Source: Mycolicibacterium porcinum (GTDB lineage: Bacteria; Actinomycetota; Actinomycetes; Mycobacteriales; Mycobacteriaceae). Taken from it: 64,000 bases of DNA. Shown here one piece after another: positions 15,188-24,025 of the stretch. Below the pieces are notes generated by a model. That model was not told the DNA's origin. It did no database searches and worked only from the letters and a program-made list of their open reading frames with translations. Location: NCBI GenBank assembly GCA_002086835.1, contig MVIG01000014.1:62001-126000 (forward strand), given 5' to 3'. Numbering within the stretch: the stretch's first letter is position 1; the number at the start of each line of letters is the position of its first letter. Position numbers and translations under genes: made by a program.

Positions 15188-15417
15188 GCTTCGATCAGAC
15201 GACGCTGCGGGGCTACCTCGATGACGACACCACATTTTCGGAGTTCTTCGCCGACGCCTCGCTGAACCCGAACGCCTCGCTCATCACCGGCATCGTGTGT
15301 GGGTGACGGTGCAGGAGATCGAAGATCCGCTGATGCCGAAGATTCGCTACCTCGACAAGCTCGTCGACGAACTCGCCCGCGGCAAGCCGATGAACAAGGT
15401 GCTGCGCACCGCGTAGC
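15188..15417 (+). pseudogene. Truncated, frameshifted DUF2200 copy
   Basis: About 230 bases closely match 10807-11039, the last two thirds of the intact DUF2200 gene. I count roughly 18 substitutions and one deleted G. The deletion turns TGC-GGG-GTG into TGT-GGG-TGA, giving an immediate stop at 15304-15306. The 5' third of the gene is absent. Homology ends just after the stop codon (GCGTAGCC). It is therefore a decayed partial duplicate in the same orientation, 7 bases from the tRNA-Ser 3' end. Confidence 0.8.
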
Positions 15418-15423
15418 CAATGA

Positions 15424-15513
15424 TGGCGGTGGCGGAGGGATTTGAACCCCCGGACGGTGTTAGCCGTCTCTCGCTTTCAAGGCGAGTGCATTAGGCCGCT
15501 CTGCCACGCCACC
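15424..15513 (-). tRNA. tRNA-Ser (anticodon UGA)
   Basis: Read on the minus strand, the acceptor stem GGTGGCG pairs with CGCCACC, followed by discriminator G and an encoded CCA. The anticodon arm is CTCGC-CTTGAAA-GCGAG, giving anticodon TGA. A long variable arm (GACGG...CCGTC) is typical of serine tRNAs. The T arm GGGGGTTCAAATCCCTC is intact. Length is 90 bases with CCA. The 3' end points left, toward the cluster of small accessory genes. Confidence 0.95.
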
Positions 15514-15532
15514 GCCGACAAGAGTACGGGCT

Positions 15533-16045
15533 TTACACCCGACCGATGTGGGCGGGCGGCGCTCCGCTCTTCAGCGCGACGCTGATCCGGCGACAGTTCT
15601 CCCCCATCGCCGCGATCTGCGGACGCGAGAGCCTGCCGAGAAAGTGTGACCGGACACCCTGTCCGTACGTCACCATCGCCTCACGAACTGCGACCCGGCC
15701 CTCTTCGGTGATCGTGGCGACCACTCCGCGCCCATCGTCGGGACTGGCACACCTGGTCACCAGGTTTTGCACTTCCAGCCGTCGGATCTGCCGGGTCACC
15801 CGGCTGGGTAGAGACATCAACCGTTCGGCCAGATCGCCCATCCGGGCGGACCCGGTCGACGACTTGTCCAAGATGTCGAGCAGGCGCACATCGTTGAGGG
15901 TCAGGTGATGCGCGTCCACCAGCGACCGGTTCAAGGTCGCATACATTCGCAACGCCGAGTCGAGGTAGTTCTGCCATGACCTCTGCTCGGCGATGTCCAG
16001 GCCCGGCATGTCACCCGCCGTGCGCCCCGCAATCATCCCCGCCAT
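15533..16045 (-). CDS. MarR-family transcription regulator
   Basis: A 170-residue regulator from ATG 16045 (158 if started at ATG 16009). The winged helix shows NDVRLLDILDKSSTGSARMG, LAERLMSLPSRVTRQIRRLE, then VTRCASPDDGRGVVATITEE, the beta-wing of MarR proteins. The N-terminal helix LDSALRMYATLNRSLVDAHH serves for dimerisation. I prefer 16045 because TACGAT (16053-16058, minus strand) lies seven bases upstream. It is divergent from the quinone oxidoreductase gene by 67 bases, so that gene is its most likely target. Confidence 0.8.
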   Translation of the reverse strand: MAGMIAGRTAGDMPGLDIAEQRSWQNYLDSALRMYATLNRSLVDAHHLTLNDVRLLDILDKSSTGSARMGDLAERLMSLPSRVTRQIRRLEVQNLVTRCASPDDGRGVVATITEEGRVAVREAMVTYGQGVRSHFLGRLSRPQIAAMGENCRRISVALKSGAPPAHIGRV

Positions 16046-16112
16046 GGGCGCAATCGTAAGGGACGTCAGTATTGCTGCGCTTGGGAAACAGAAGGCTTGT
16101 AGCGTGGAAAAA

Positions 16113-17090
16113 ATGCATGCAATTGTCGCCTCCGTCGAGGGCCATCTGACCTGGGAAAACGTCGCTGATATTGAAGCAGCAAACGACGAGATCCTGATCC
16201 GAGTCCACGCCGCCGGCGTCAATCGGGCCGACTTGCTCCAAGCCGCGGGTAAGTATCCGCCCCCGCCAGGCGCCAGCGACACCATCGGATTGGAGGTTTC
16301 GGGGACCGTCGCGGCCGTCGGCGCGAATATTACCGACTGGTCAGTTGGGCAACAGGTGTGTGCATTGCTCGCCGGGGGTGGTTACGCCGAATATGTCGCC
16401 GTCCCGGCCGCACAGGTACTGCCATTGCCCGATGGCGTTGCCCTCAGGGAATCCGCAGGATTGCCCGAGGTGGCCTGCACGGTGTGGTCGAACCTCGTGA
16501 TGACGGCCGGTTTGTCGGCCGGTCAGGTCGTGCTGCTGCACGGCGGCGCCAGCGGCATCGGCACCCACGGCACCCAGGTCGCCCGCGCGCTCGGCGCCCG
16601 GGTCGCGGTGACGGCCGGCTCGGCCGAGAAGCTGACGTTGTGCCGCGAACTCGGCGCCGACATCACCATCAACTACCGCGACGAGGACTTCGTGGAGCGG
16701 GCGCGGGCCGAAACGGGCGGTGCGGGAGCCGACGTGATCCTCGACATCATGGGAGCGGCCTATCTGGACCGCAATGTCGACGCCCTGGCCGCCGGCGGGC
16801 GGCTGGTGATCATCGGCATGCAGGGCGGCATCAAGGCCGAGCTCAACATCGCCAAGCTGCTGGGAAAGCGAGCCGGGGTCATCGCGACCTCACTGCGGCC
16901 GCGGCCGGTGCACGGCCCGGGCGGCAAGGCCGAGGTGGTGCGGGCAGTGCTCGACAATGTCTGGCCGATGATCGCCGACGGACGGGTGCGTCCGATCATC
17001 GGTGCCGAACTGCCCATCCAGGAGGCCCAGCGGGCCCATGAACTGCTGGCTTCGGGCGAGGTGTCCGGAAAGATCGTGCTGACGGTCTAA
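16113..17090 (+). CDS. NAD(P)H quinone oxidoreductase, zinc-less MDR family (Rv3777-like)
   Basis: A 325-residue quinone oxidoreductase. GroES-like N-terminal half (VHAAGVNRADLLQAAGKYPP, GLEVSGTVAAVG) and a Rossmann half with LLHGGASGIGTHGTQVARAL near residue 145. The end RAHELLASGEVSGKIVLTV is typical of PIG3/Zta-type enzymes. Zinc ligands of alcohol dehydrogenases are absent, as expected for the quinone oxidoreductase branch. ATG 16113 is seven bases after TAGCGT (16100-16105), so the message is probably leaderless. The order with the next, convergent gene matches Rv3777-Rv3778c. Confidence 0.85.
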   Translation: MHAIVASVEGHLTWENVADIEAANDEILIRVHAAGVNRADLLQAAGKYPPPPGASDTIGLEVSGTVAAVGANITDWSVGQQVCALLAGGGYAEYVAVPAAQVLPLPDGVALRESAGLPEVACTVWSNLVMTAGLSAGQVVLLHGGASGIGTHGTQVARALGARVAVTAGSAEKLTLCRELGADITINYRDEDFVERARAETGGAGADVILDIMGAAYLDRNVDALAAGGRLVIIGMQGGIKAELNIAKLLGKRAGVIATSLRPRPVHGPGGKAEVVRAVLDNVWPMIADGRVRPIIGAELPIQEAQRAHELLASGEVSGKIVLTV

Positions 17091-17113
17091 CCCGCGCACA
17101 CGAGGAGCACGGA

Positions 17114-18310
17114 TCAGCCCAGCGAGGCCAAGGCCCGCACGAGCTGATCGACCTCGGCGCCCGTCGAGTAGTGCGACAGCCCGACCGTCACCGCGCCACC
17201 GATGTCGTTGACGCCGATCACGTCGAGGACGCGGGAGCTGGCATTCGAGATCGCCAGGATGCCGTTGTCGGCCAACCGCTGCACCACGCGTTCGGCCGGG
17301 ATGTCGCGCACGACGAAGCTGAGCACCGGAATCTGCGACTCCGGCCGCCCGATCACCATCACCAACGGCAACGAGCGCAGCGAGGCAACCAGGTACTCGA
17401 ACAGCCGGTCCAGGTACGCATTCGCCGACCGCATCGACACCGCCAGCCGCTCGCGCCGCGACCCGCTGGCCGAATCATCGAGGTTCGACAGGTACTCGAT
17501 GCTGGCCACCACGCCGCCCAGCAGGCCGTACTGGTGTATGCCCACCTCCAGCCGGGCCGGACCGCTGGCGTGCGGATCCAACGACACCGACGCCAGTGAA
17601 TCGAGCGTCGACGGGTCGCGGAACACCAGAGCACCGATCGGCGGGCCGCCCCACGGCACCGCGTTGAGGGCGACCACGTCGGCGTCGATCTCGTTGATGT
17701 CGATCAGCCGGTACGGAGCCGCCGCCGAGTGGTCGACGACGACCATGCCGCCGACCTCGTGGGTGAGCTTCGTCACCTCGCCCAGGTCGGTGACGGTTCC
17801 CAACGTCGACGATGCCGACGCGATGGCCACCAGGCGGGTCGGCTTGTCGATCAGCCCTTCCCACTGCCAGGTCGGCAGCTCTCCGGTCTCGATGTCGACC
17901 TCGGCCCACTTGACCTTGGCGCCATAGCGATTCGCGGCCCGCAGCCACGGCGCGATGTTCGCCTCGTCGTCCAGGCGGGTGACCACCACCTCGTAACCGA
18001 GTCCGACCCGGCTCGAGGACGCCTCGGCCAGAGCCGTCAGCAACTGGGCCCGGTCGGCCCCCAGCACCACGCCCCGGGGATCGGCGTTGACCAGGTCGGC
18101 GACAGCTTGGCGGGCAGCGGTGAGGACGGCTGCACTGCGGCGGGCGGATGGGTGCGGCCCGACAGCGGTCGGCATCGAGCCGCGGAAGGCGGTGGACACC
18201 GTCGTCGCGACCGAGTCGGGCACCAACATGCCGTGCTGGGCATCAAAGTGAACCCACCCATCGCCCAACGACGGGTGCAAGCCCCGTACCCGGGCGACGT
18301 CGTATGCCAT
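17114..18310 (-). CDS. Class V aminotransferase-fold protein lacking the PLP lysine (Rv3778c-like)
   Basis: A 398-residue protein of the cysteine-desulfurase-like group (SufS/TIGR01976 type). Seen: [16 protein letters not shown] near residue 19, [31 protein letters not shown] (Asp that holds the pyridine nitrogen). The place where related enzymes carry H-K-x-x-G-P reads [16 protein letters not shown], with valine-proline instead of histidine-lysine. So the Schiff-base lysine appears to be missing. It may bind PLP non-covalently or be a pseudoenzyme. ATG 18310 is seven bases from TAAGGT (18318-18323). Convergent with the quinone oxidoreductase. Confidence 0.75.
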   Translation of the reverse strand: MAYDVARVRGLHPSLGDGWVHFDAQHGMLVPDSVATTVSTAFRGSMPTAVGPHPSARRSAAVLTAARQAVADLVNADPRGVVLGADRAQLLTALAEASSSRVGLGYEVVVTRLDDEANIAPWLRAANRYGAKVKWAEVDIETGELPTWQWEGLIDKPTRLVAIASASSTLGTVTDLGEVTKLTHEVGGMVVVDHSAAAPYRLIDINEIDADVVALNAVPWGGPPIGALVFRDPSTLDSLASVSLDPHASGPARLEVGIHQYGLLGGVVASIEYLSNLDDSASGSRRERLAVSMRSANAYLDRLFEYLVASLRSLPLVMVIGRPESQIPVLSFVVRDIPAERVVQRLADNGILAISNASSRVLDVIGVNDIGGAVTVGLSHYSTGAEVDQLVRALASLG

Positions 18311-18435
18311 GCCAGCCACCTTAGAGCGTCCGCAGATATCACAAACCGACACGATTTGGTGAGCGCCCGAGGAGCACGTTTGCACTTCCGAGACCATGCT
18401 CGGAACGGGTCACCCTGGGCAGCCATACTAGTCCA

Positions 18436-20394
18436 GTGGGCTTCGGGTTCGGAGTGCTAATCGCACTGTTGTTGCTGGTGATCCCCGGGGCGTTGATAGC
18501 CAGGGCGGGCGGACTGACCGTTTCGACGGCGGTTGCAGTGGGTCCAGCCTTGACCTACGGCACTGTCGCGTTGACGATCGTCCCGCTCGGAGCGATCGGC
18601 GTGCCGTGGAACGCATGGGCGGCATTGTTTGCTGTGGCGATCGTCGCCGCCATTGCGGCCGGATTGCGGCGGGTGCTGACCCGCTACCGTGACCGCGATG
18701 CCGAGGCGTCGGGCATGACGCGTCGGCCTGCCGTGGTGGTTGCGGTGGGGGTGCTGCTCGGTGCCGCACTGATTGCTGCCGCGGCGTTCGCCGGCCTGGT
18801 GCACTGGCAATCCATCCCCAGCACCTGGGACTCGGTGTGGCATGCCAACACCATCCGGTGGATCCTCGACACCGGCCAGGCCTCGCCGACCCACATGGGC
18901 GAGCTGCGCAACGTCGAAACCCACGAGGCGCTCTACTACCCGTCGGCGTTCCACGCCCTGGCCGCCGTCTACTGCCAGATCACCGGCGCCGCCGCGACCA
19001 CCGCGTACACCGTGAGTTCGGTCACCGCCGCGGTGTGGCTGTTCCCGGTCAGCGCGGCGGTGCTGACCTGGAAGATGGTCCGCCCGCGCACCTGCGAGAT
19101 GCGCACCGCGGTCGCGGCGGCCACCGCGGCCGCGCTCGCCGCGTCGTTCACCGCGGTGCCCTACGTCGAATTCGATGTGGCGGCGATGCCCAACCTGGTC
19201 GCATACGGGCTCGCTGTGCCGGTATTCGCGCTGATCACCTCCACCCCGGCACATCGCGACCGCATCGGCCTTGCCGTACTCGCGACCGTCGGCGTCTTCT
19301 CGGTGCACCTCACCGGCGGCGTGGTGACCGTGCTGCTGGTCGCGGTCTGGTGGCTGGGAGAAGCGCTGTGGCGGCCGGTCCGCGGCCGGCTGTCCGACTT
19401 CCTGGCGCTGGTCGCCGTCGCCGTGCCGACCCTGCTGATCCTGCTCCCCCAGTTCCTCGGGGTCCTTCAGCAAGCCGACATCATCGTGGGCCACGCCTTC
19501 GTCAACCACCTCGGCAAGAAGCACTCACTGTTCGCCGCCATCGTCCAGCACACCCGTCACCTGAACGACTTCCCGATCCAGAACATCTTGATCGCGCTGG
19601 CCGCCATCGGCGGCCTGGTCATGCTGGTCAAGAAGATCTGGTGGCCACTGGCGGTCTGGCTGATCCTCATCGCCTCGATCGTGCATTCCGGCGCACCGTT
19701 CGGTGGTCCGCTTGGTGTCATCACCGGCAAGTTCAGCGATCTGTTCTACAGCGACCCGCGTCGCCTGTCGGCGGTCGTCACGATGCTCTACGCGCCGATG
19801 GCCGGGATCGGCCTCTGCGCACTGGTCCTGCTGGCCGCCGCCGCGCTGCGCCGGACCGGCGCCCGCCCGGTATGGATCCGCGCCACGGCCGCCGTCGCGC
19901 TGGTCGCCACCGCCGTGGGCCTGGCCTGGCACTACTTTCCCCGGCACAAGTACCTGTTCGGACAGAAGTACGACTCGGTGATGATCGACGCGAAGGACCT
20001 CGACGCCTTCGCCTACCTGGCCACCCTGCCCGATGCCCGCGCCACGCTGATCGGTGACGCCAACACCGACGGCACCGCCTGGATGTACGCGGTCTCGGGG
20101 CTGCACCCGCTGTGGACGCACTACGACTACCCGGTGCAACAGGGCCCCGGGTATCACCGGTTCATCTTCTGGGCCTATGCCGACGACGCGGACACCGATC
20201 CCCGCGTTGCCGAGGCCGTCGACGCCCTCGACATCCGCTACGTGCTCACCAGCACACCGGTGGTCCGAGGGTTCGTCATGCCGGACGGACTAGTGTCGCT
20301 AGACAGCTCACGGTCGTGGGAGAAGATCTACGACAACGGCGAGGCCCGCATCTACCGCTGGCACGGTGAGAACGCGGCCACCAAAAAGAACTGA
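18436..20394 (+). CDS. Large GT-C-like integral membrane protein (Rv3779-like)
   Basis: A 652-residue protein with about 12-13 hydrophobic segments in the first 500 residues (e.g. FGVLIALLLLVIPGALIARA, LIAAAAFAGLVHWQ, AGIGLCALVLLAAAALRRTG). A C-terminal outer domain follows (ATLIGDANTDGTAWMYAVSG, VLTSTPVVRGFVMPDG). The layout is that of a GT-C fold. Rv3779 has been linked experimentally to polyprenyl-phosphomannose and cell-wall lipoglycan synthesis; the precise activity is unsettled. GTG 18436 lies six bases after CATACT (18424-18429), probably leaderless. First gene of the run leading to bpa-wzt-glfT1-wzm. Confidence 0.8.
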   Translation: MGFGFGVLIALLLLVIPGALIARAGGLTVSTAVAVGPALTYGTVALTIVPLGAIGVPWNAWAALFAVAIVAAIAAGLRRVLTRYRDRDAEASGMTRRPAVVVAVGVLLGAALIAAAAFAGLVHWQSIPSTWDSVWHANTIRWILDTGQASPTHMGELRNVETHEALYYPSAFHALAAVYCQITGAAATTAYTVSSVTAAVWLFPVSAAVLTWKMVRPRTCEMRTAVAAATAAALAASFTAVPYVEFDVAAMPNLVAYGLAVPVFALITSTPAHRDRIGLAVLATVGVFSVHLTGGVVTVLLVAVWWLGEALWRPVRGRLSDFLALVAVAVPTLLILLPQFLGVLQQADIIVGHAFVNHLGKKHSLFAAIVQHTRHLNDFPIQNILIALAAIGGLVMLVKKIWWPLAVWLILIASIVHSGAPFGGPLGVITGKFSDLFYSDPRRLSAVVTMLYAPMAGIGLCALVLLAAAALRRTGARPVWIRATAAVALVATAVGLAWHYFPRHKYLFGQKYDSVMIDAKDLDAFAYLATLPDARATLIGDANTDGTAWMYAVSGLHPLWTHYDYPVQQGPGYHRFIFWAYADDADTDPRVAEAVDALDIRYVLTSTPVVRGFVMPDGLVSLDSSRSWEKIYDNGEARIYRWHGENAATKKN

Positions 20395-20425
20395 CACGAG
20401 ACAGCACCGCTGCGAGGGAAGGCAA

Positions 20426-20941
20426 ATGACCATCAACCCCGACGACGACAACATCGAGATCCTGGCCAGTGCCTCAGACGAGCCCGATGCCGAAGCTGAC
20501 GGCAAGTCGCTGACCGACCTCGTCGAACAGCCGGCGAAGGTCATGCGCATCGGCACCATGATCAAACAACTGCTCGAAGAGGTGCGCGCGGCTCCGCTCG
20601 ACGACGCCAGCCGCAACCGGCTGCGCGACATCCACCGGACCAGCATCCGCGAGCTCGAGGACGGCCTGGCTCCCGAACTGCGCGAAGAGCTCGAGCGACT
20701 GACGCTGCCCTTCACCGAGGACAGCGCGCCCTCCGATGCCGAACTGCGCATCGCCCAGGCGCAGTTGGTCGGCTGGCTGGAAGGCCTGTTCCACGGCATC
20801 CAGACGGCGTTGTTCGCCCAGCAGATGGCCGCCCGCGCGCAGCTCGAGCAGATGCGCCAGGGTGCCCTCCCGCCGGGCCTGCAGGTCCCCGGCGGACAGC
20901 GCGGTGGCACGTCGCACCCCGGCACCGGTCAGTACCTGTAG
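20426..20941 (+). CDS. bpa: Bacterial proteasome activator Bpa/PafE
   Basis: A 171-residue protein matching Rv3780. An acidic disordered N-terminus is followed by helices LTDLVEQPAKVMRIGTMIKQ, DASRNRLRDIHRTSIRELED and LVGWLEGLFHGIQTALFAQQ. The C-terminus is GQYL, the motif that docks onto the 20S proteasome and opens its gate without ATP. It forms a dodecameric ring and feeds unfolded substrates such as HspR in M. tuberculosis. ATG 20426 has GAGGGAAGG upstream; the frame is open further 5' but lacks a site. It follows the Rv3779-like gene by 31 bases and precedes wzt by 6. Confidence 0.92.
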   Translation: MTINPDDDNIEILASASDEPDAEADGKSLTDLVEQPAKVMRIGTMIKQLLEEVRAAPLDDASRNRLRDIHRTSIRELEDGLAPELREELERLTLPFTEDSAPSDAELRIAQAQLVGWLEGLFHGIQTALFAQQMAARAQLEQMRQGALPPGLQVPGGQRGGTSHPGTGQYL

Positions 20942-20947
20942 GTCGCG

Positions 20948-21745
20948 TTGTCTGATCCGTACATCTCGACGCGCGAAGCATGGGTGGAGTTCCCCATCTT
21001 CGACGCCAAGACGCGTTCGCTGAAGAAGGCGTTCCTCGGTAAGGCCGGCGGCGCCATCGGACGCAACGAGTCCAACGTCGTGGTCATCGAAGCGCTGCGC
21101 GACATCACGATGTCGCTGAAAATGGGCGACCGGGTCGGGTTGGTCGGCCACAACGGTGCGGGCAAATCCACACTGCTGCGGCTACTTTCGGGCATCTACG
21201 AGCCGACGCGGGGCTCGGCCACGGTCAACGGCCGGGTGGCCCCGGTGTTCGATCTCGGGGTCGGGATGGACCCGGAGATCTCGGGTTTCGAGAACATCAT
21301 TATCCGTGGGCTGTTCCTCGGGCAGACCCGCAAGCAGATGCTGGCCAAGGTCGACGAGATCGCCGAGTTCACCGAGCTCGGCGAGTACCTGTCGATGCCG
21401 CTTCGCACCTACTCGACCGGCATGCGGGTCCGCCTGGCGATGGGTGTGGTCACCAGCATCGACCCCGAGATCCTGCTGCTGGACGAGGGCATCGGCGCCG
21501 TCGACGCCGAGTTCCTCAAGAAGGCGCAGTCACGGCTGCAGAGCCTCGTGGAACGGTCGGGAATCCTGGTGTTCGCAAGCCATTCCAACGAATTCCTGGC
21601 GCGGCTCTGCAAGACCGCGATGTGGATCGATCACGGCACCATCAAGATGACCGGCGGCATCGAGGAAGTGGTGCGGGCCTACGAGGGCGACGACGCCGCG
21701 CGGCATGTGCGCGAGGTGTTGGAGGAAACGGCCCGTGGCGCCTGA
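20948..21745 (+). CDS. wzt: Galactan ABC exporter, ATP-binding subunit (Wzt/RfbE-like, Rv3781)
   Basis: A 265-residue ABC ATPase. Walker A is GHNGAGKST (near residue 66), the signature is YSTGMRVRLAMG and Walker B is ILLLDEGIGAVD. This is the polysaccharide-exporter (Wzt/RfbE/TagH) subclass; it pairs with the permease at 22661. In M. tuberculosis Rv3781/Rv3783 export the lipid-linked galactan made by GlfT1 and GlfT2. The start is a TTG at 20948 (MSDPYISTREAWVEFPIFDA), by similarity to the known N-terminus; no better codon is available. It overlaps glfT1 by 11 bases. Confidence 0.92.
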   Translation: MSDPYISTREAWVEFPIFDAKTRSLKKAFLGKAGGAIGRNESNVVVIEALRDITMSLKMGDRVGLVGHNGAGKSTLLRLLSGIYEPTRGSATVNGRVAPVFDLGVGMDPEISGFENIIIRGLFLGQTRKQMLAKVDEIAEFTELGEYLSMPLRTYSTGMRVRLAMGVVTSIDPEILLLDEGIGAVDAEFLKKAQSRLQSLVERSGILVFASHSNEFLARLCKTAMWIDHGTIKMTGGIEEVVRAYEGDDAARHVREVLEETARGA

Positions 21746-22664
21746 AACCGTCGGCGATGAGCGCTTGCGCGAAGAGCAGACCGTCATCGCGGTGATCGTC
21801 ACGCACCGGCGGCGTGAGCTGCTGGCCAAATCCCTTGCCGCGGTGGTGGCCCAGGACCGCAGACCCGACCACCTGATCGTGGTGGACAACGACAACGACG
21901 AGGCGGTCCGCGAGCTGGTACTCGGCCAGCCGGTACCGGCGAGCTACCTCGGGTCACGCCGAAATCTCGGCGGCGCAGGCGGTTTCGCGCTCGGCATGCT
22001 GCACGCCCTGGCCCAGGGGGCCGACTGGATCTGGCTGGCCGACGACGACGGCCGCCCAGCCGACGACACCGTGCTGTCCACGCTGCTGGCCTGCGCCGAG
22101 CAGTACAGCCTGGCCGAGGTGTCGCCGATGGTGTGCAACCTCGACGATCCGCAACGCCTGGCCTTCCCGCTGCGCCGCGGACTGGTGTGGCGCCGGCTGG
22201 TCGGCGAATTGCGCACCGAGAGCCAGGGTGACCTGCTGCCCGGGATCGCGTCGTTGTTCAACGGCGCCCTGTTCCGGGCCGCCACCGTCGAGGCCGTCGG
22301 CGTTCCGGATCTGCGCCTGTTCGTCCGCGGTGACGAGGTCGAGTTGCACCGCCGGCTCGTGCGCTCAGGGCTGCCGTTCGGAACCTGTTTGACCGCAAGC
22401 TATCTGCACCCGTGCGGCACCGACGAGTTCAAGCCGATCCTCGGCGGCCGGATGCACACGCAGTACCCCGACGACGAGACCAAACGGTTCTTCACCTACC
22501 GCAACCGGGGCTACCTGTTGTCCCAGCCGGGATTGCGCAAACTGCTGCCGCAGGAATGGGTGCGATTCGGCTGGTACTTTCTGGTGTCCCGACGCGACCC
22601 CGCGGGGCTGCGCGAATGGATCCGCCTGCGGCGGTTGGGCAGGAGCGAGAGGTTCCAACGATGA
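21735..22664 (+). CDS. glfT1: Galactofuranosyltransferase GlfT1
   Basis: A 309-residue GT2 enzyme that transfers the first galactofuranose residues from UDP-Galf onto the decaprenyl-pyrophosphoryl-GlcNAc-rhamnose primer. Seen: TVIAVIVTHRRRELLAKSL start of the GT-A fold, SRRNLGGAGGFALGMLHAL, and the metal site WLADDDGRPADD near residue 103. RGDEVELHRRLVRSG near residue 200 is the catalytic-base region. Start GTG 21735 follows GGAGGAAACGG and lies inside the end of wzt. Flanking exporter genes make the assignment firm. Confidence 0.93.
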   Translation: MAPETVGDERLREEQTVIAVIVTHRRRELLAKSLAAVVAQDRRPDHLIVVDNDNDEAVRELVLGQPVPASYLGSRRNLGGAGGFALGMLHALAQGADWIWLADDDGRPADDTVLSTLLACAEQYSLAEVSPMVCNLDDPQRLAFPLRRGLVWRRLVGELRTESQGDLLPGIASLFNGALFRAATVEAVGVPDLRLFVRGDEVELHRRLVRSGLPFGTCLTASYLHPCGTDEFKPILGGRMHTQYPDDETKRFFTYRNRGYLLSQPGLRKLLPQEWVRFGWYFLVSRRDPAGLREWIRLRRLGRSERFQR

Positions 22665-23491
22665 CGTTTACCGACGCGGCGTCCGATTCCAAGACCATGG
22701 CCCGGGCCGTGCGCGACCTGCGCGACGGGTTCGCCAAACGCGAACTGTGGCTGCACCTTGGCTGGCAGGACATCAAGCAGCGCTACCGGCGCAGCGTGCT
22801 CGGCCCGTTCTGGATCACCATCGCCACCGGCACCACCGCGGTGGCGATGGGCCTGCTGTACTCGAAACTGTTCAAGCTCCCGCTGGAGGAGCACCTGCCC
22901 TACATCACGCTCGGCCTGATCATCTGGAATCTGATCAACGCGTCGATCCTCGAGGGCTCCGAGGTGTTCATCGCCAATGAGGGCCTGATCAAACAACTCC
23001 CGACTCCGCTGTCGGTGCATGTCTACCGCTTGGTCTGGCGGCAGTTGATCCTGTTCGGCCACAACATCGTGATCTTCGTGATCATCGCGATCATCTATCC
23101 GAAACCCTGGAAGTGGATCGACCTTGCGGTCATCCCGGCGCTGGGCCTGATCGTGCTGAACTGCGTGTGGGTGTCGATCTGTTTCGGCATCCTGGCCACC
23201 CGCTACCGCGACATCGGCCCGCTGCTGGCGTCCGTCGTGCAGTTGCTGTTCTTCATGACGCCGATCATCTGGAACGAGTCGACGCTGCAGCAGCAGGGTG
23301 CCGGCTCGTGGGCCAAGATCGTCGAACTCAACCCGCTGCTGCACTACCTCGACATCGTGCGCGCACCCCTGCTGGGTGCCGACCAGGAAGTGCGGCACTG
23401 GGTGGTGGTGCTGGTGCTCACCGCGATCGGCTGGACCCTCGCTGCGTTGGCCATGCGCCAGTACCGCGCCCGCGTCCCATACTGGGTCTGA
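22661..23491 (+). CDS. wzm: Galactan ABC exporter, permease subunit (Wzm-like, Rv3783)
   Basis: A 276-residue permease of the ABC2 type. N-terminal amphipathic segment RELWLHLGWQDIKQRYRRSV, then six hydrophobic segments (ITIATGTTAVAMGLLYSKLF, LITLGLIIW region, ILFGHNIVIFVIIAIIYP and others). VVQLLFFMTPIIWNESTL is the family-specific loop. It forms the channel with Wzt and exports galactan for arabinan addition. ATG 22661 overlaps the glfT1 stop by four bases (ATGA). Last gene of the operon; a convergent PPOX gene ends 4 bases on. Confidence 0.92.
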   Translation: MTFTDAASDSKTMARAVRDLRDGFAKRELWLHLGWQDIKQRYRRSVLGPFWITIATGTTAVAMGLLYSKLFKLPLEEHLPYITLGLIIWNLINASILEGSEVFIANEGLIKQLPTPLSVHVYRLVWRQLILFGHNIVIFVIIAIIYPKPWKWIDLAVIPALGLIVLNCVWVSICFGILATRYRDIGPLLASVVQLLFFMTPIIWNESTLQQQGAGSWAKIVELNPLLHYLDIVRAPLLGADQEVRHWVVVLVLTAIGWTLAALAMRQYRARVPYWV

Positions 23492-23495
23492 GCGA

Positions 23496-23915
23496 CTACA
23501 CGTCGTCGGGCACAGCCCCGAACACGAACCTGCGGCCGGAGATCTCCTTCGGCTGGATCCGCACGTAGCGGCGCTTCGTGGTGGCAATCCACGACAACAG
23601 CTGGCCTCTCTCGGCCTCGGCGATCTCGTCGGGAGCCTCCAGAAGCTGCGGTACGCCCCGCACGATCACGCTCCAGCCACCGGCGACATTGTGATCGTCA
23701 GCCTCGAACAGCACCCGGTCGTTGAGCAGGGTGCTGATCAACTTGGTGCCCTCAGCCGTCCGGAACAGCACCGTGCGGCGCTGGACGACGAAGTTCACGG
23801 GGAAGATCTCCAGACGCGTGCCGATCGTCGACACCAGGCGACCCAGCGTCACGCTGGACAGCAACTGCCAGCACTCATCCTCCCCGAGCACTGAAACCGG
23901 GCTCTGCGGCGCCAT
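23496..23915 (-). CDS. Pyridoxamine 5'-phosphate oxidase-fold (split-barrel flavin) protein
   Basis: A 139-residue split-barrel protein. Seen: ECWQLLSSVTLGRLVSTIG, IFPVNFVVQRRTVLFRTAEG and VLFEADDHNVAGGWSVIVRG, the order typical of PPOX proteins binding FMN, F420 or haem. The end has RIQPKEISGRRFVFGAV. Small single-domain proteins of this kind in mycobacteria are often F420- or FMN-dependent; the cofactor cannot be fixed by eye. ATG 23915 is six bases from TACGGT (23922-23927, minus strand), so it is probably leaderless. A strong hairpin separates it from mspA. Confidence 0.8.
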   Translation of the reverse strand: MAPQSPVSVLGEDECWQLLSSVTLGRLVSTIGTRLEIFPVNFVVQRRTVLFRTAEGTKLISTLLNDRVLFEADDHNVAGGWSVIVRGVPQLLEAPDEIAEAERGQLLSWIATTKRRYVRIQPKEISGRRFVFGAVPDDV

Positions 23916-23942
23916 GAGGCCACCGTAACCGCCGACATGGCA

Positions 23943-23985
23943 ATCGGCGCGCCCCTTACTCCGGAAAGGAGGGGGACGCGCCGAT
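23943..23985 (-). terminator. Strong hairpin downstream of mspA
   Basis: ATCGGCGCG (23943-23951) pairs with CGCGCCGAT (23977-23985). Inside it CCCC pairs with GGGG, and CTCC (23959-23962) pairs with GGAG (23968-23971) around GGAAA. It lies 40 bases past the mspA stop. It has no U-run, which is common in mycobacterial terminators. It may also insulate the PPOX promoter. Confidence 0.6.
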
Positions 23986-24025
23986 CGGCGGAGCTGTTCA
24001 GTTCACGAACGTGACGAACATGTGC

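Noticed and set aside
15188..15513. Attachment-site duplication of the tRNA-Ser 3' end
   Set aside because: I looked for a second copy of the tRNA 3' sequence flanking the accessory cluster and found none; no integrase gene is present either.
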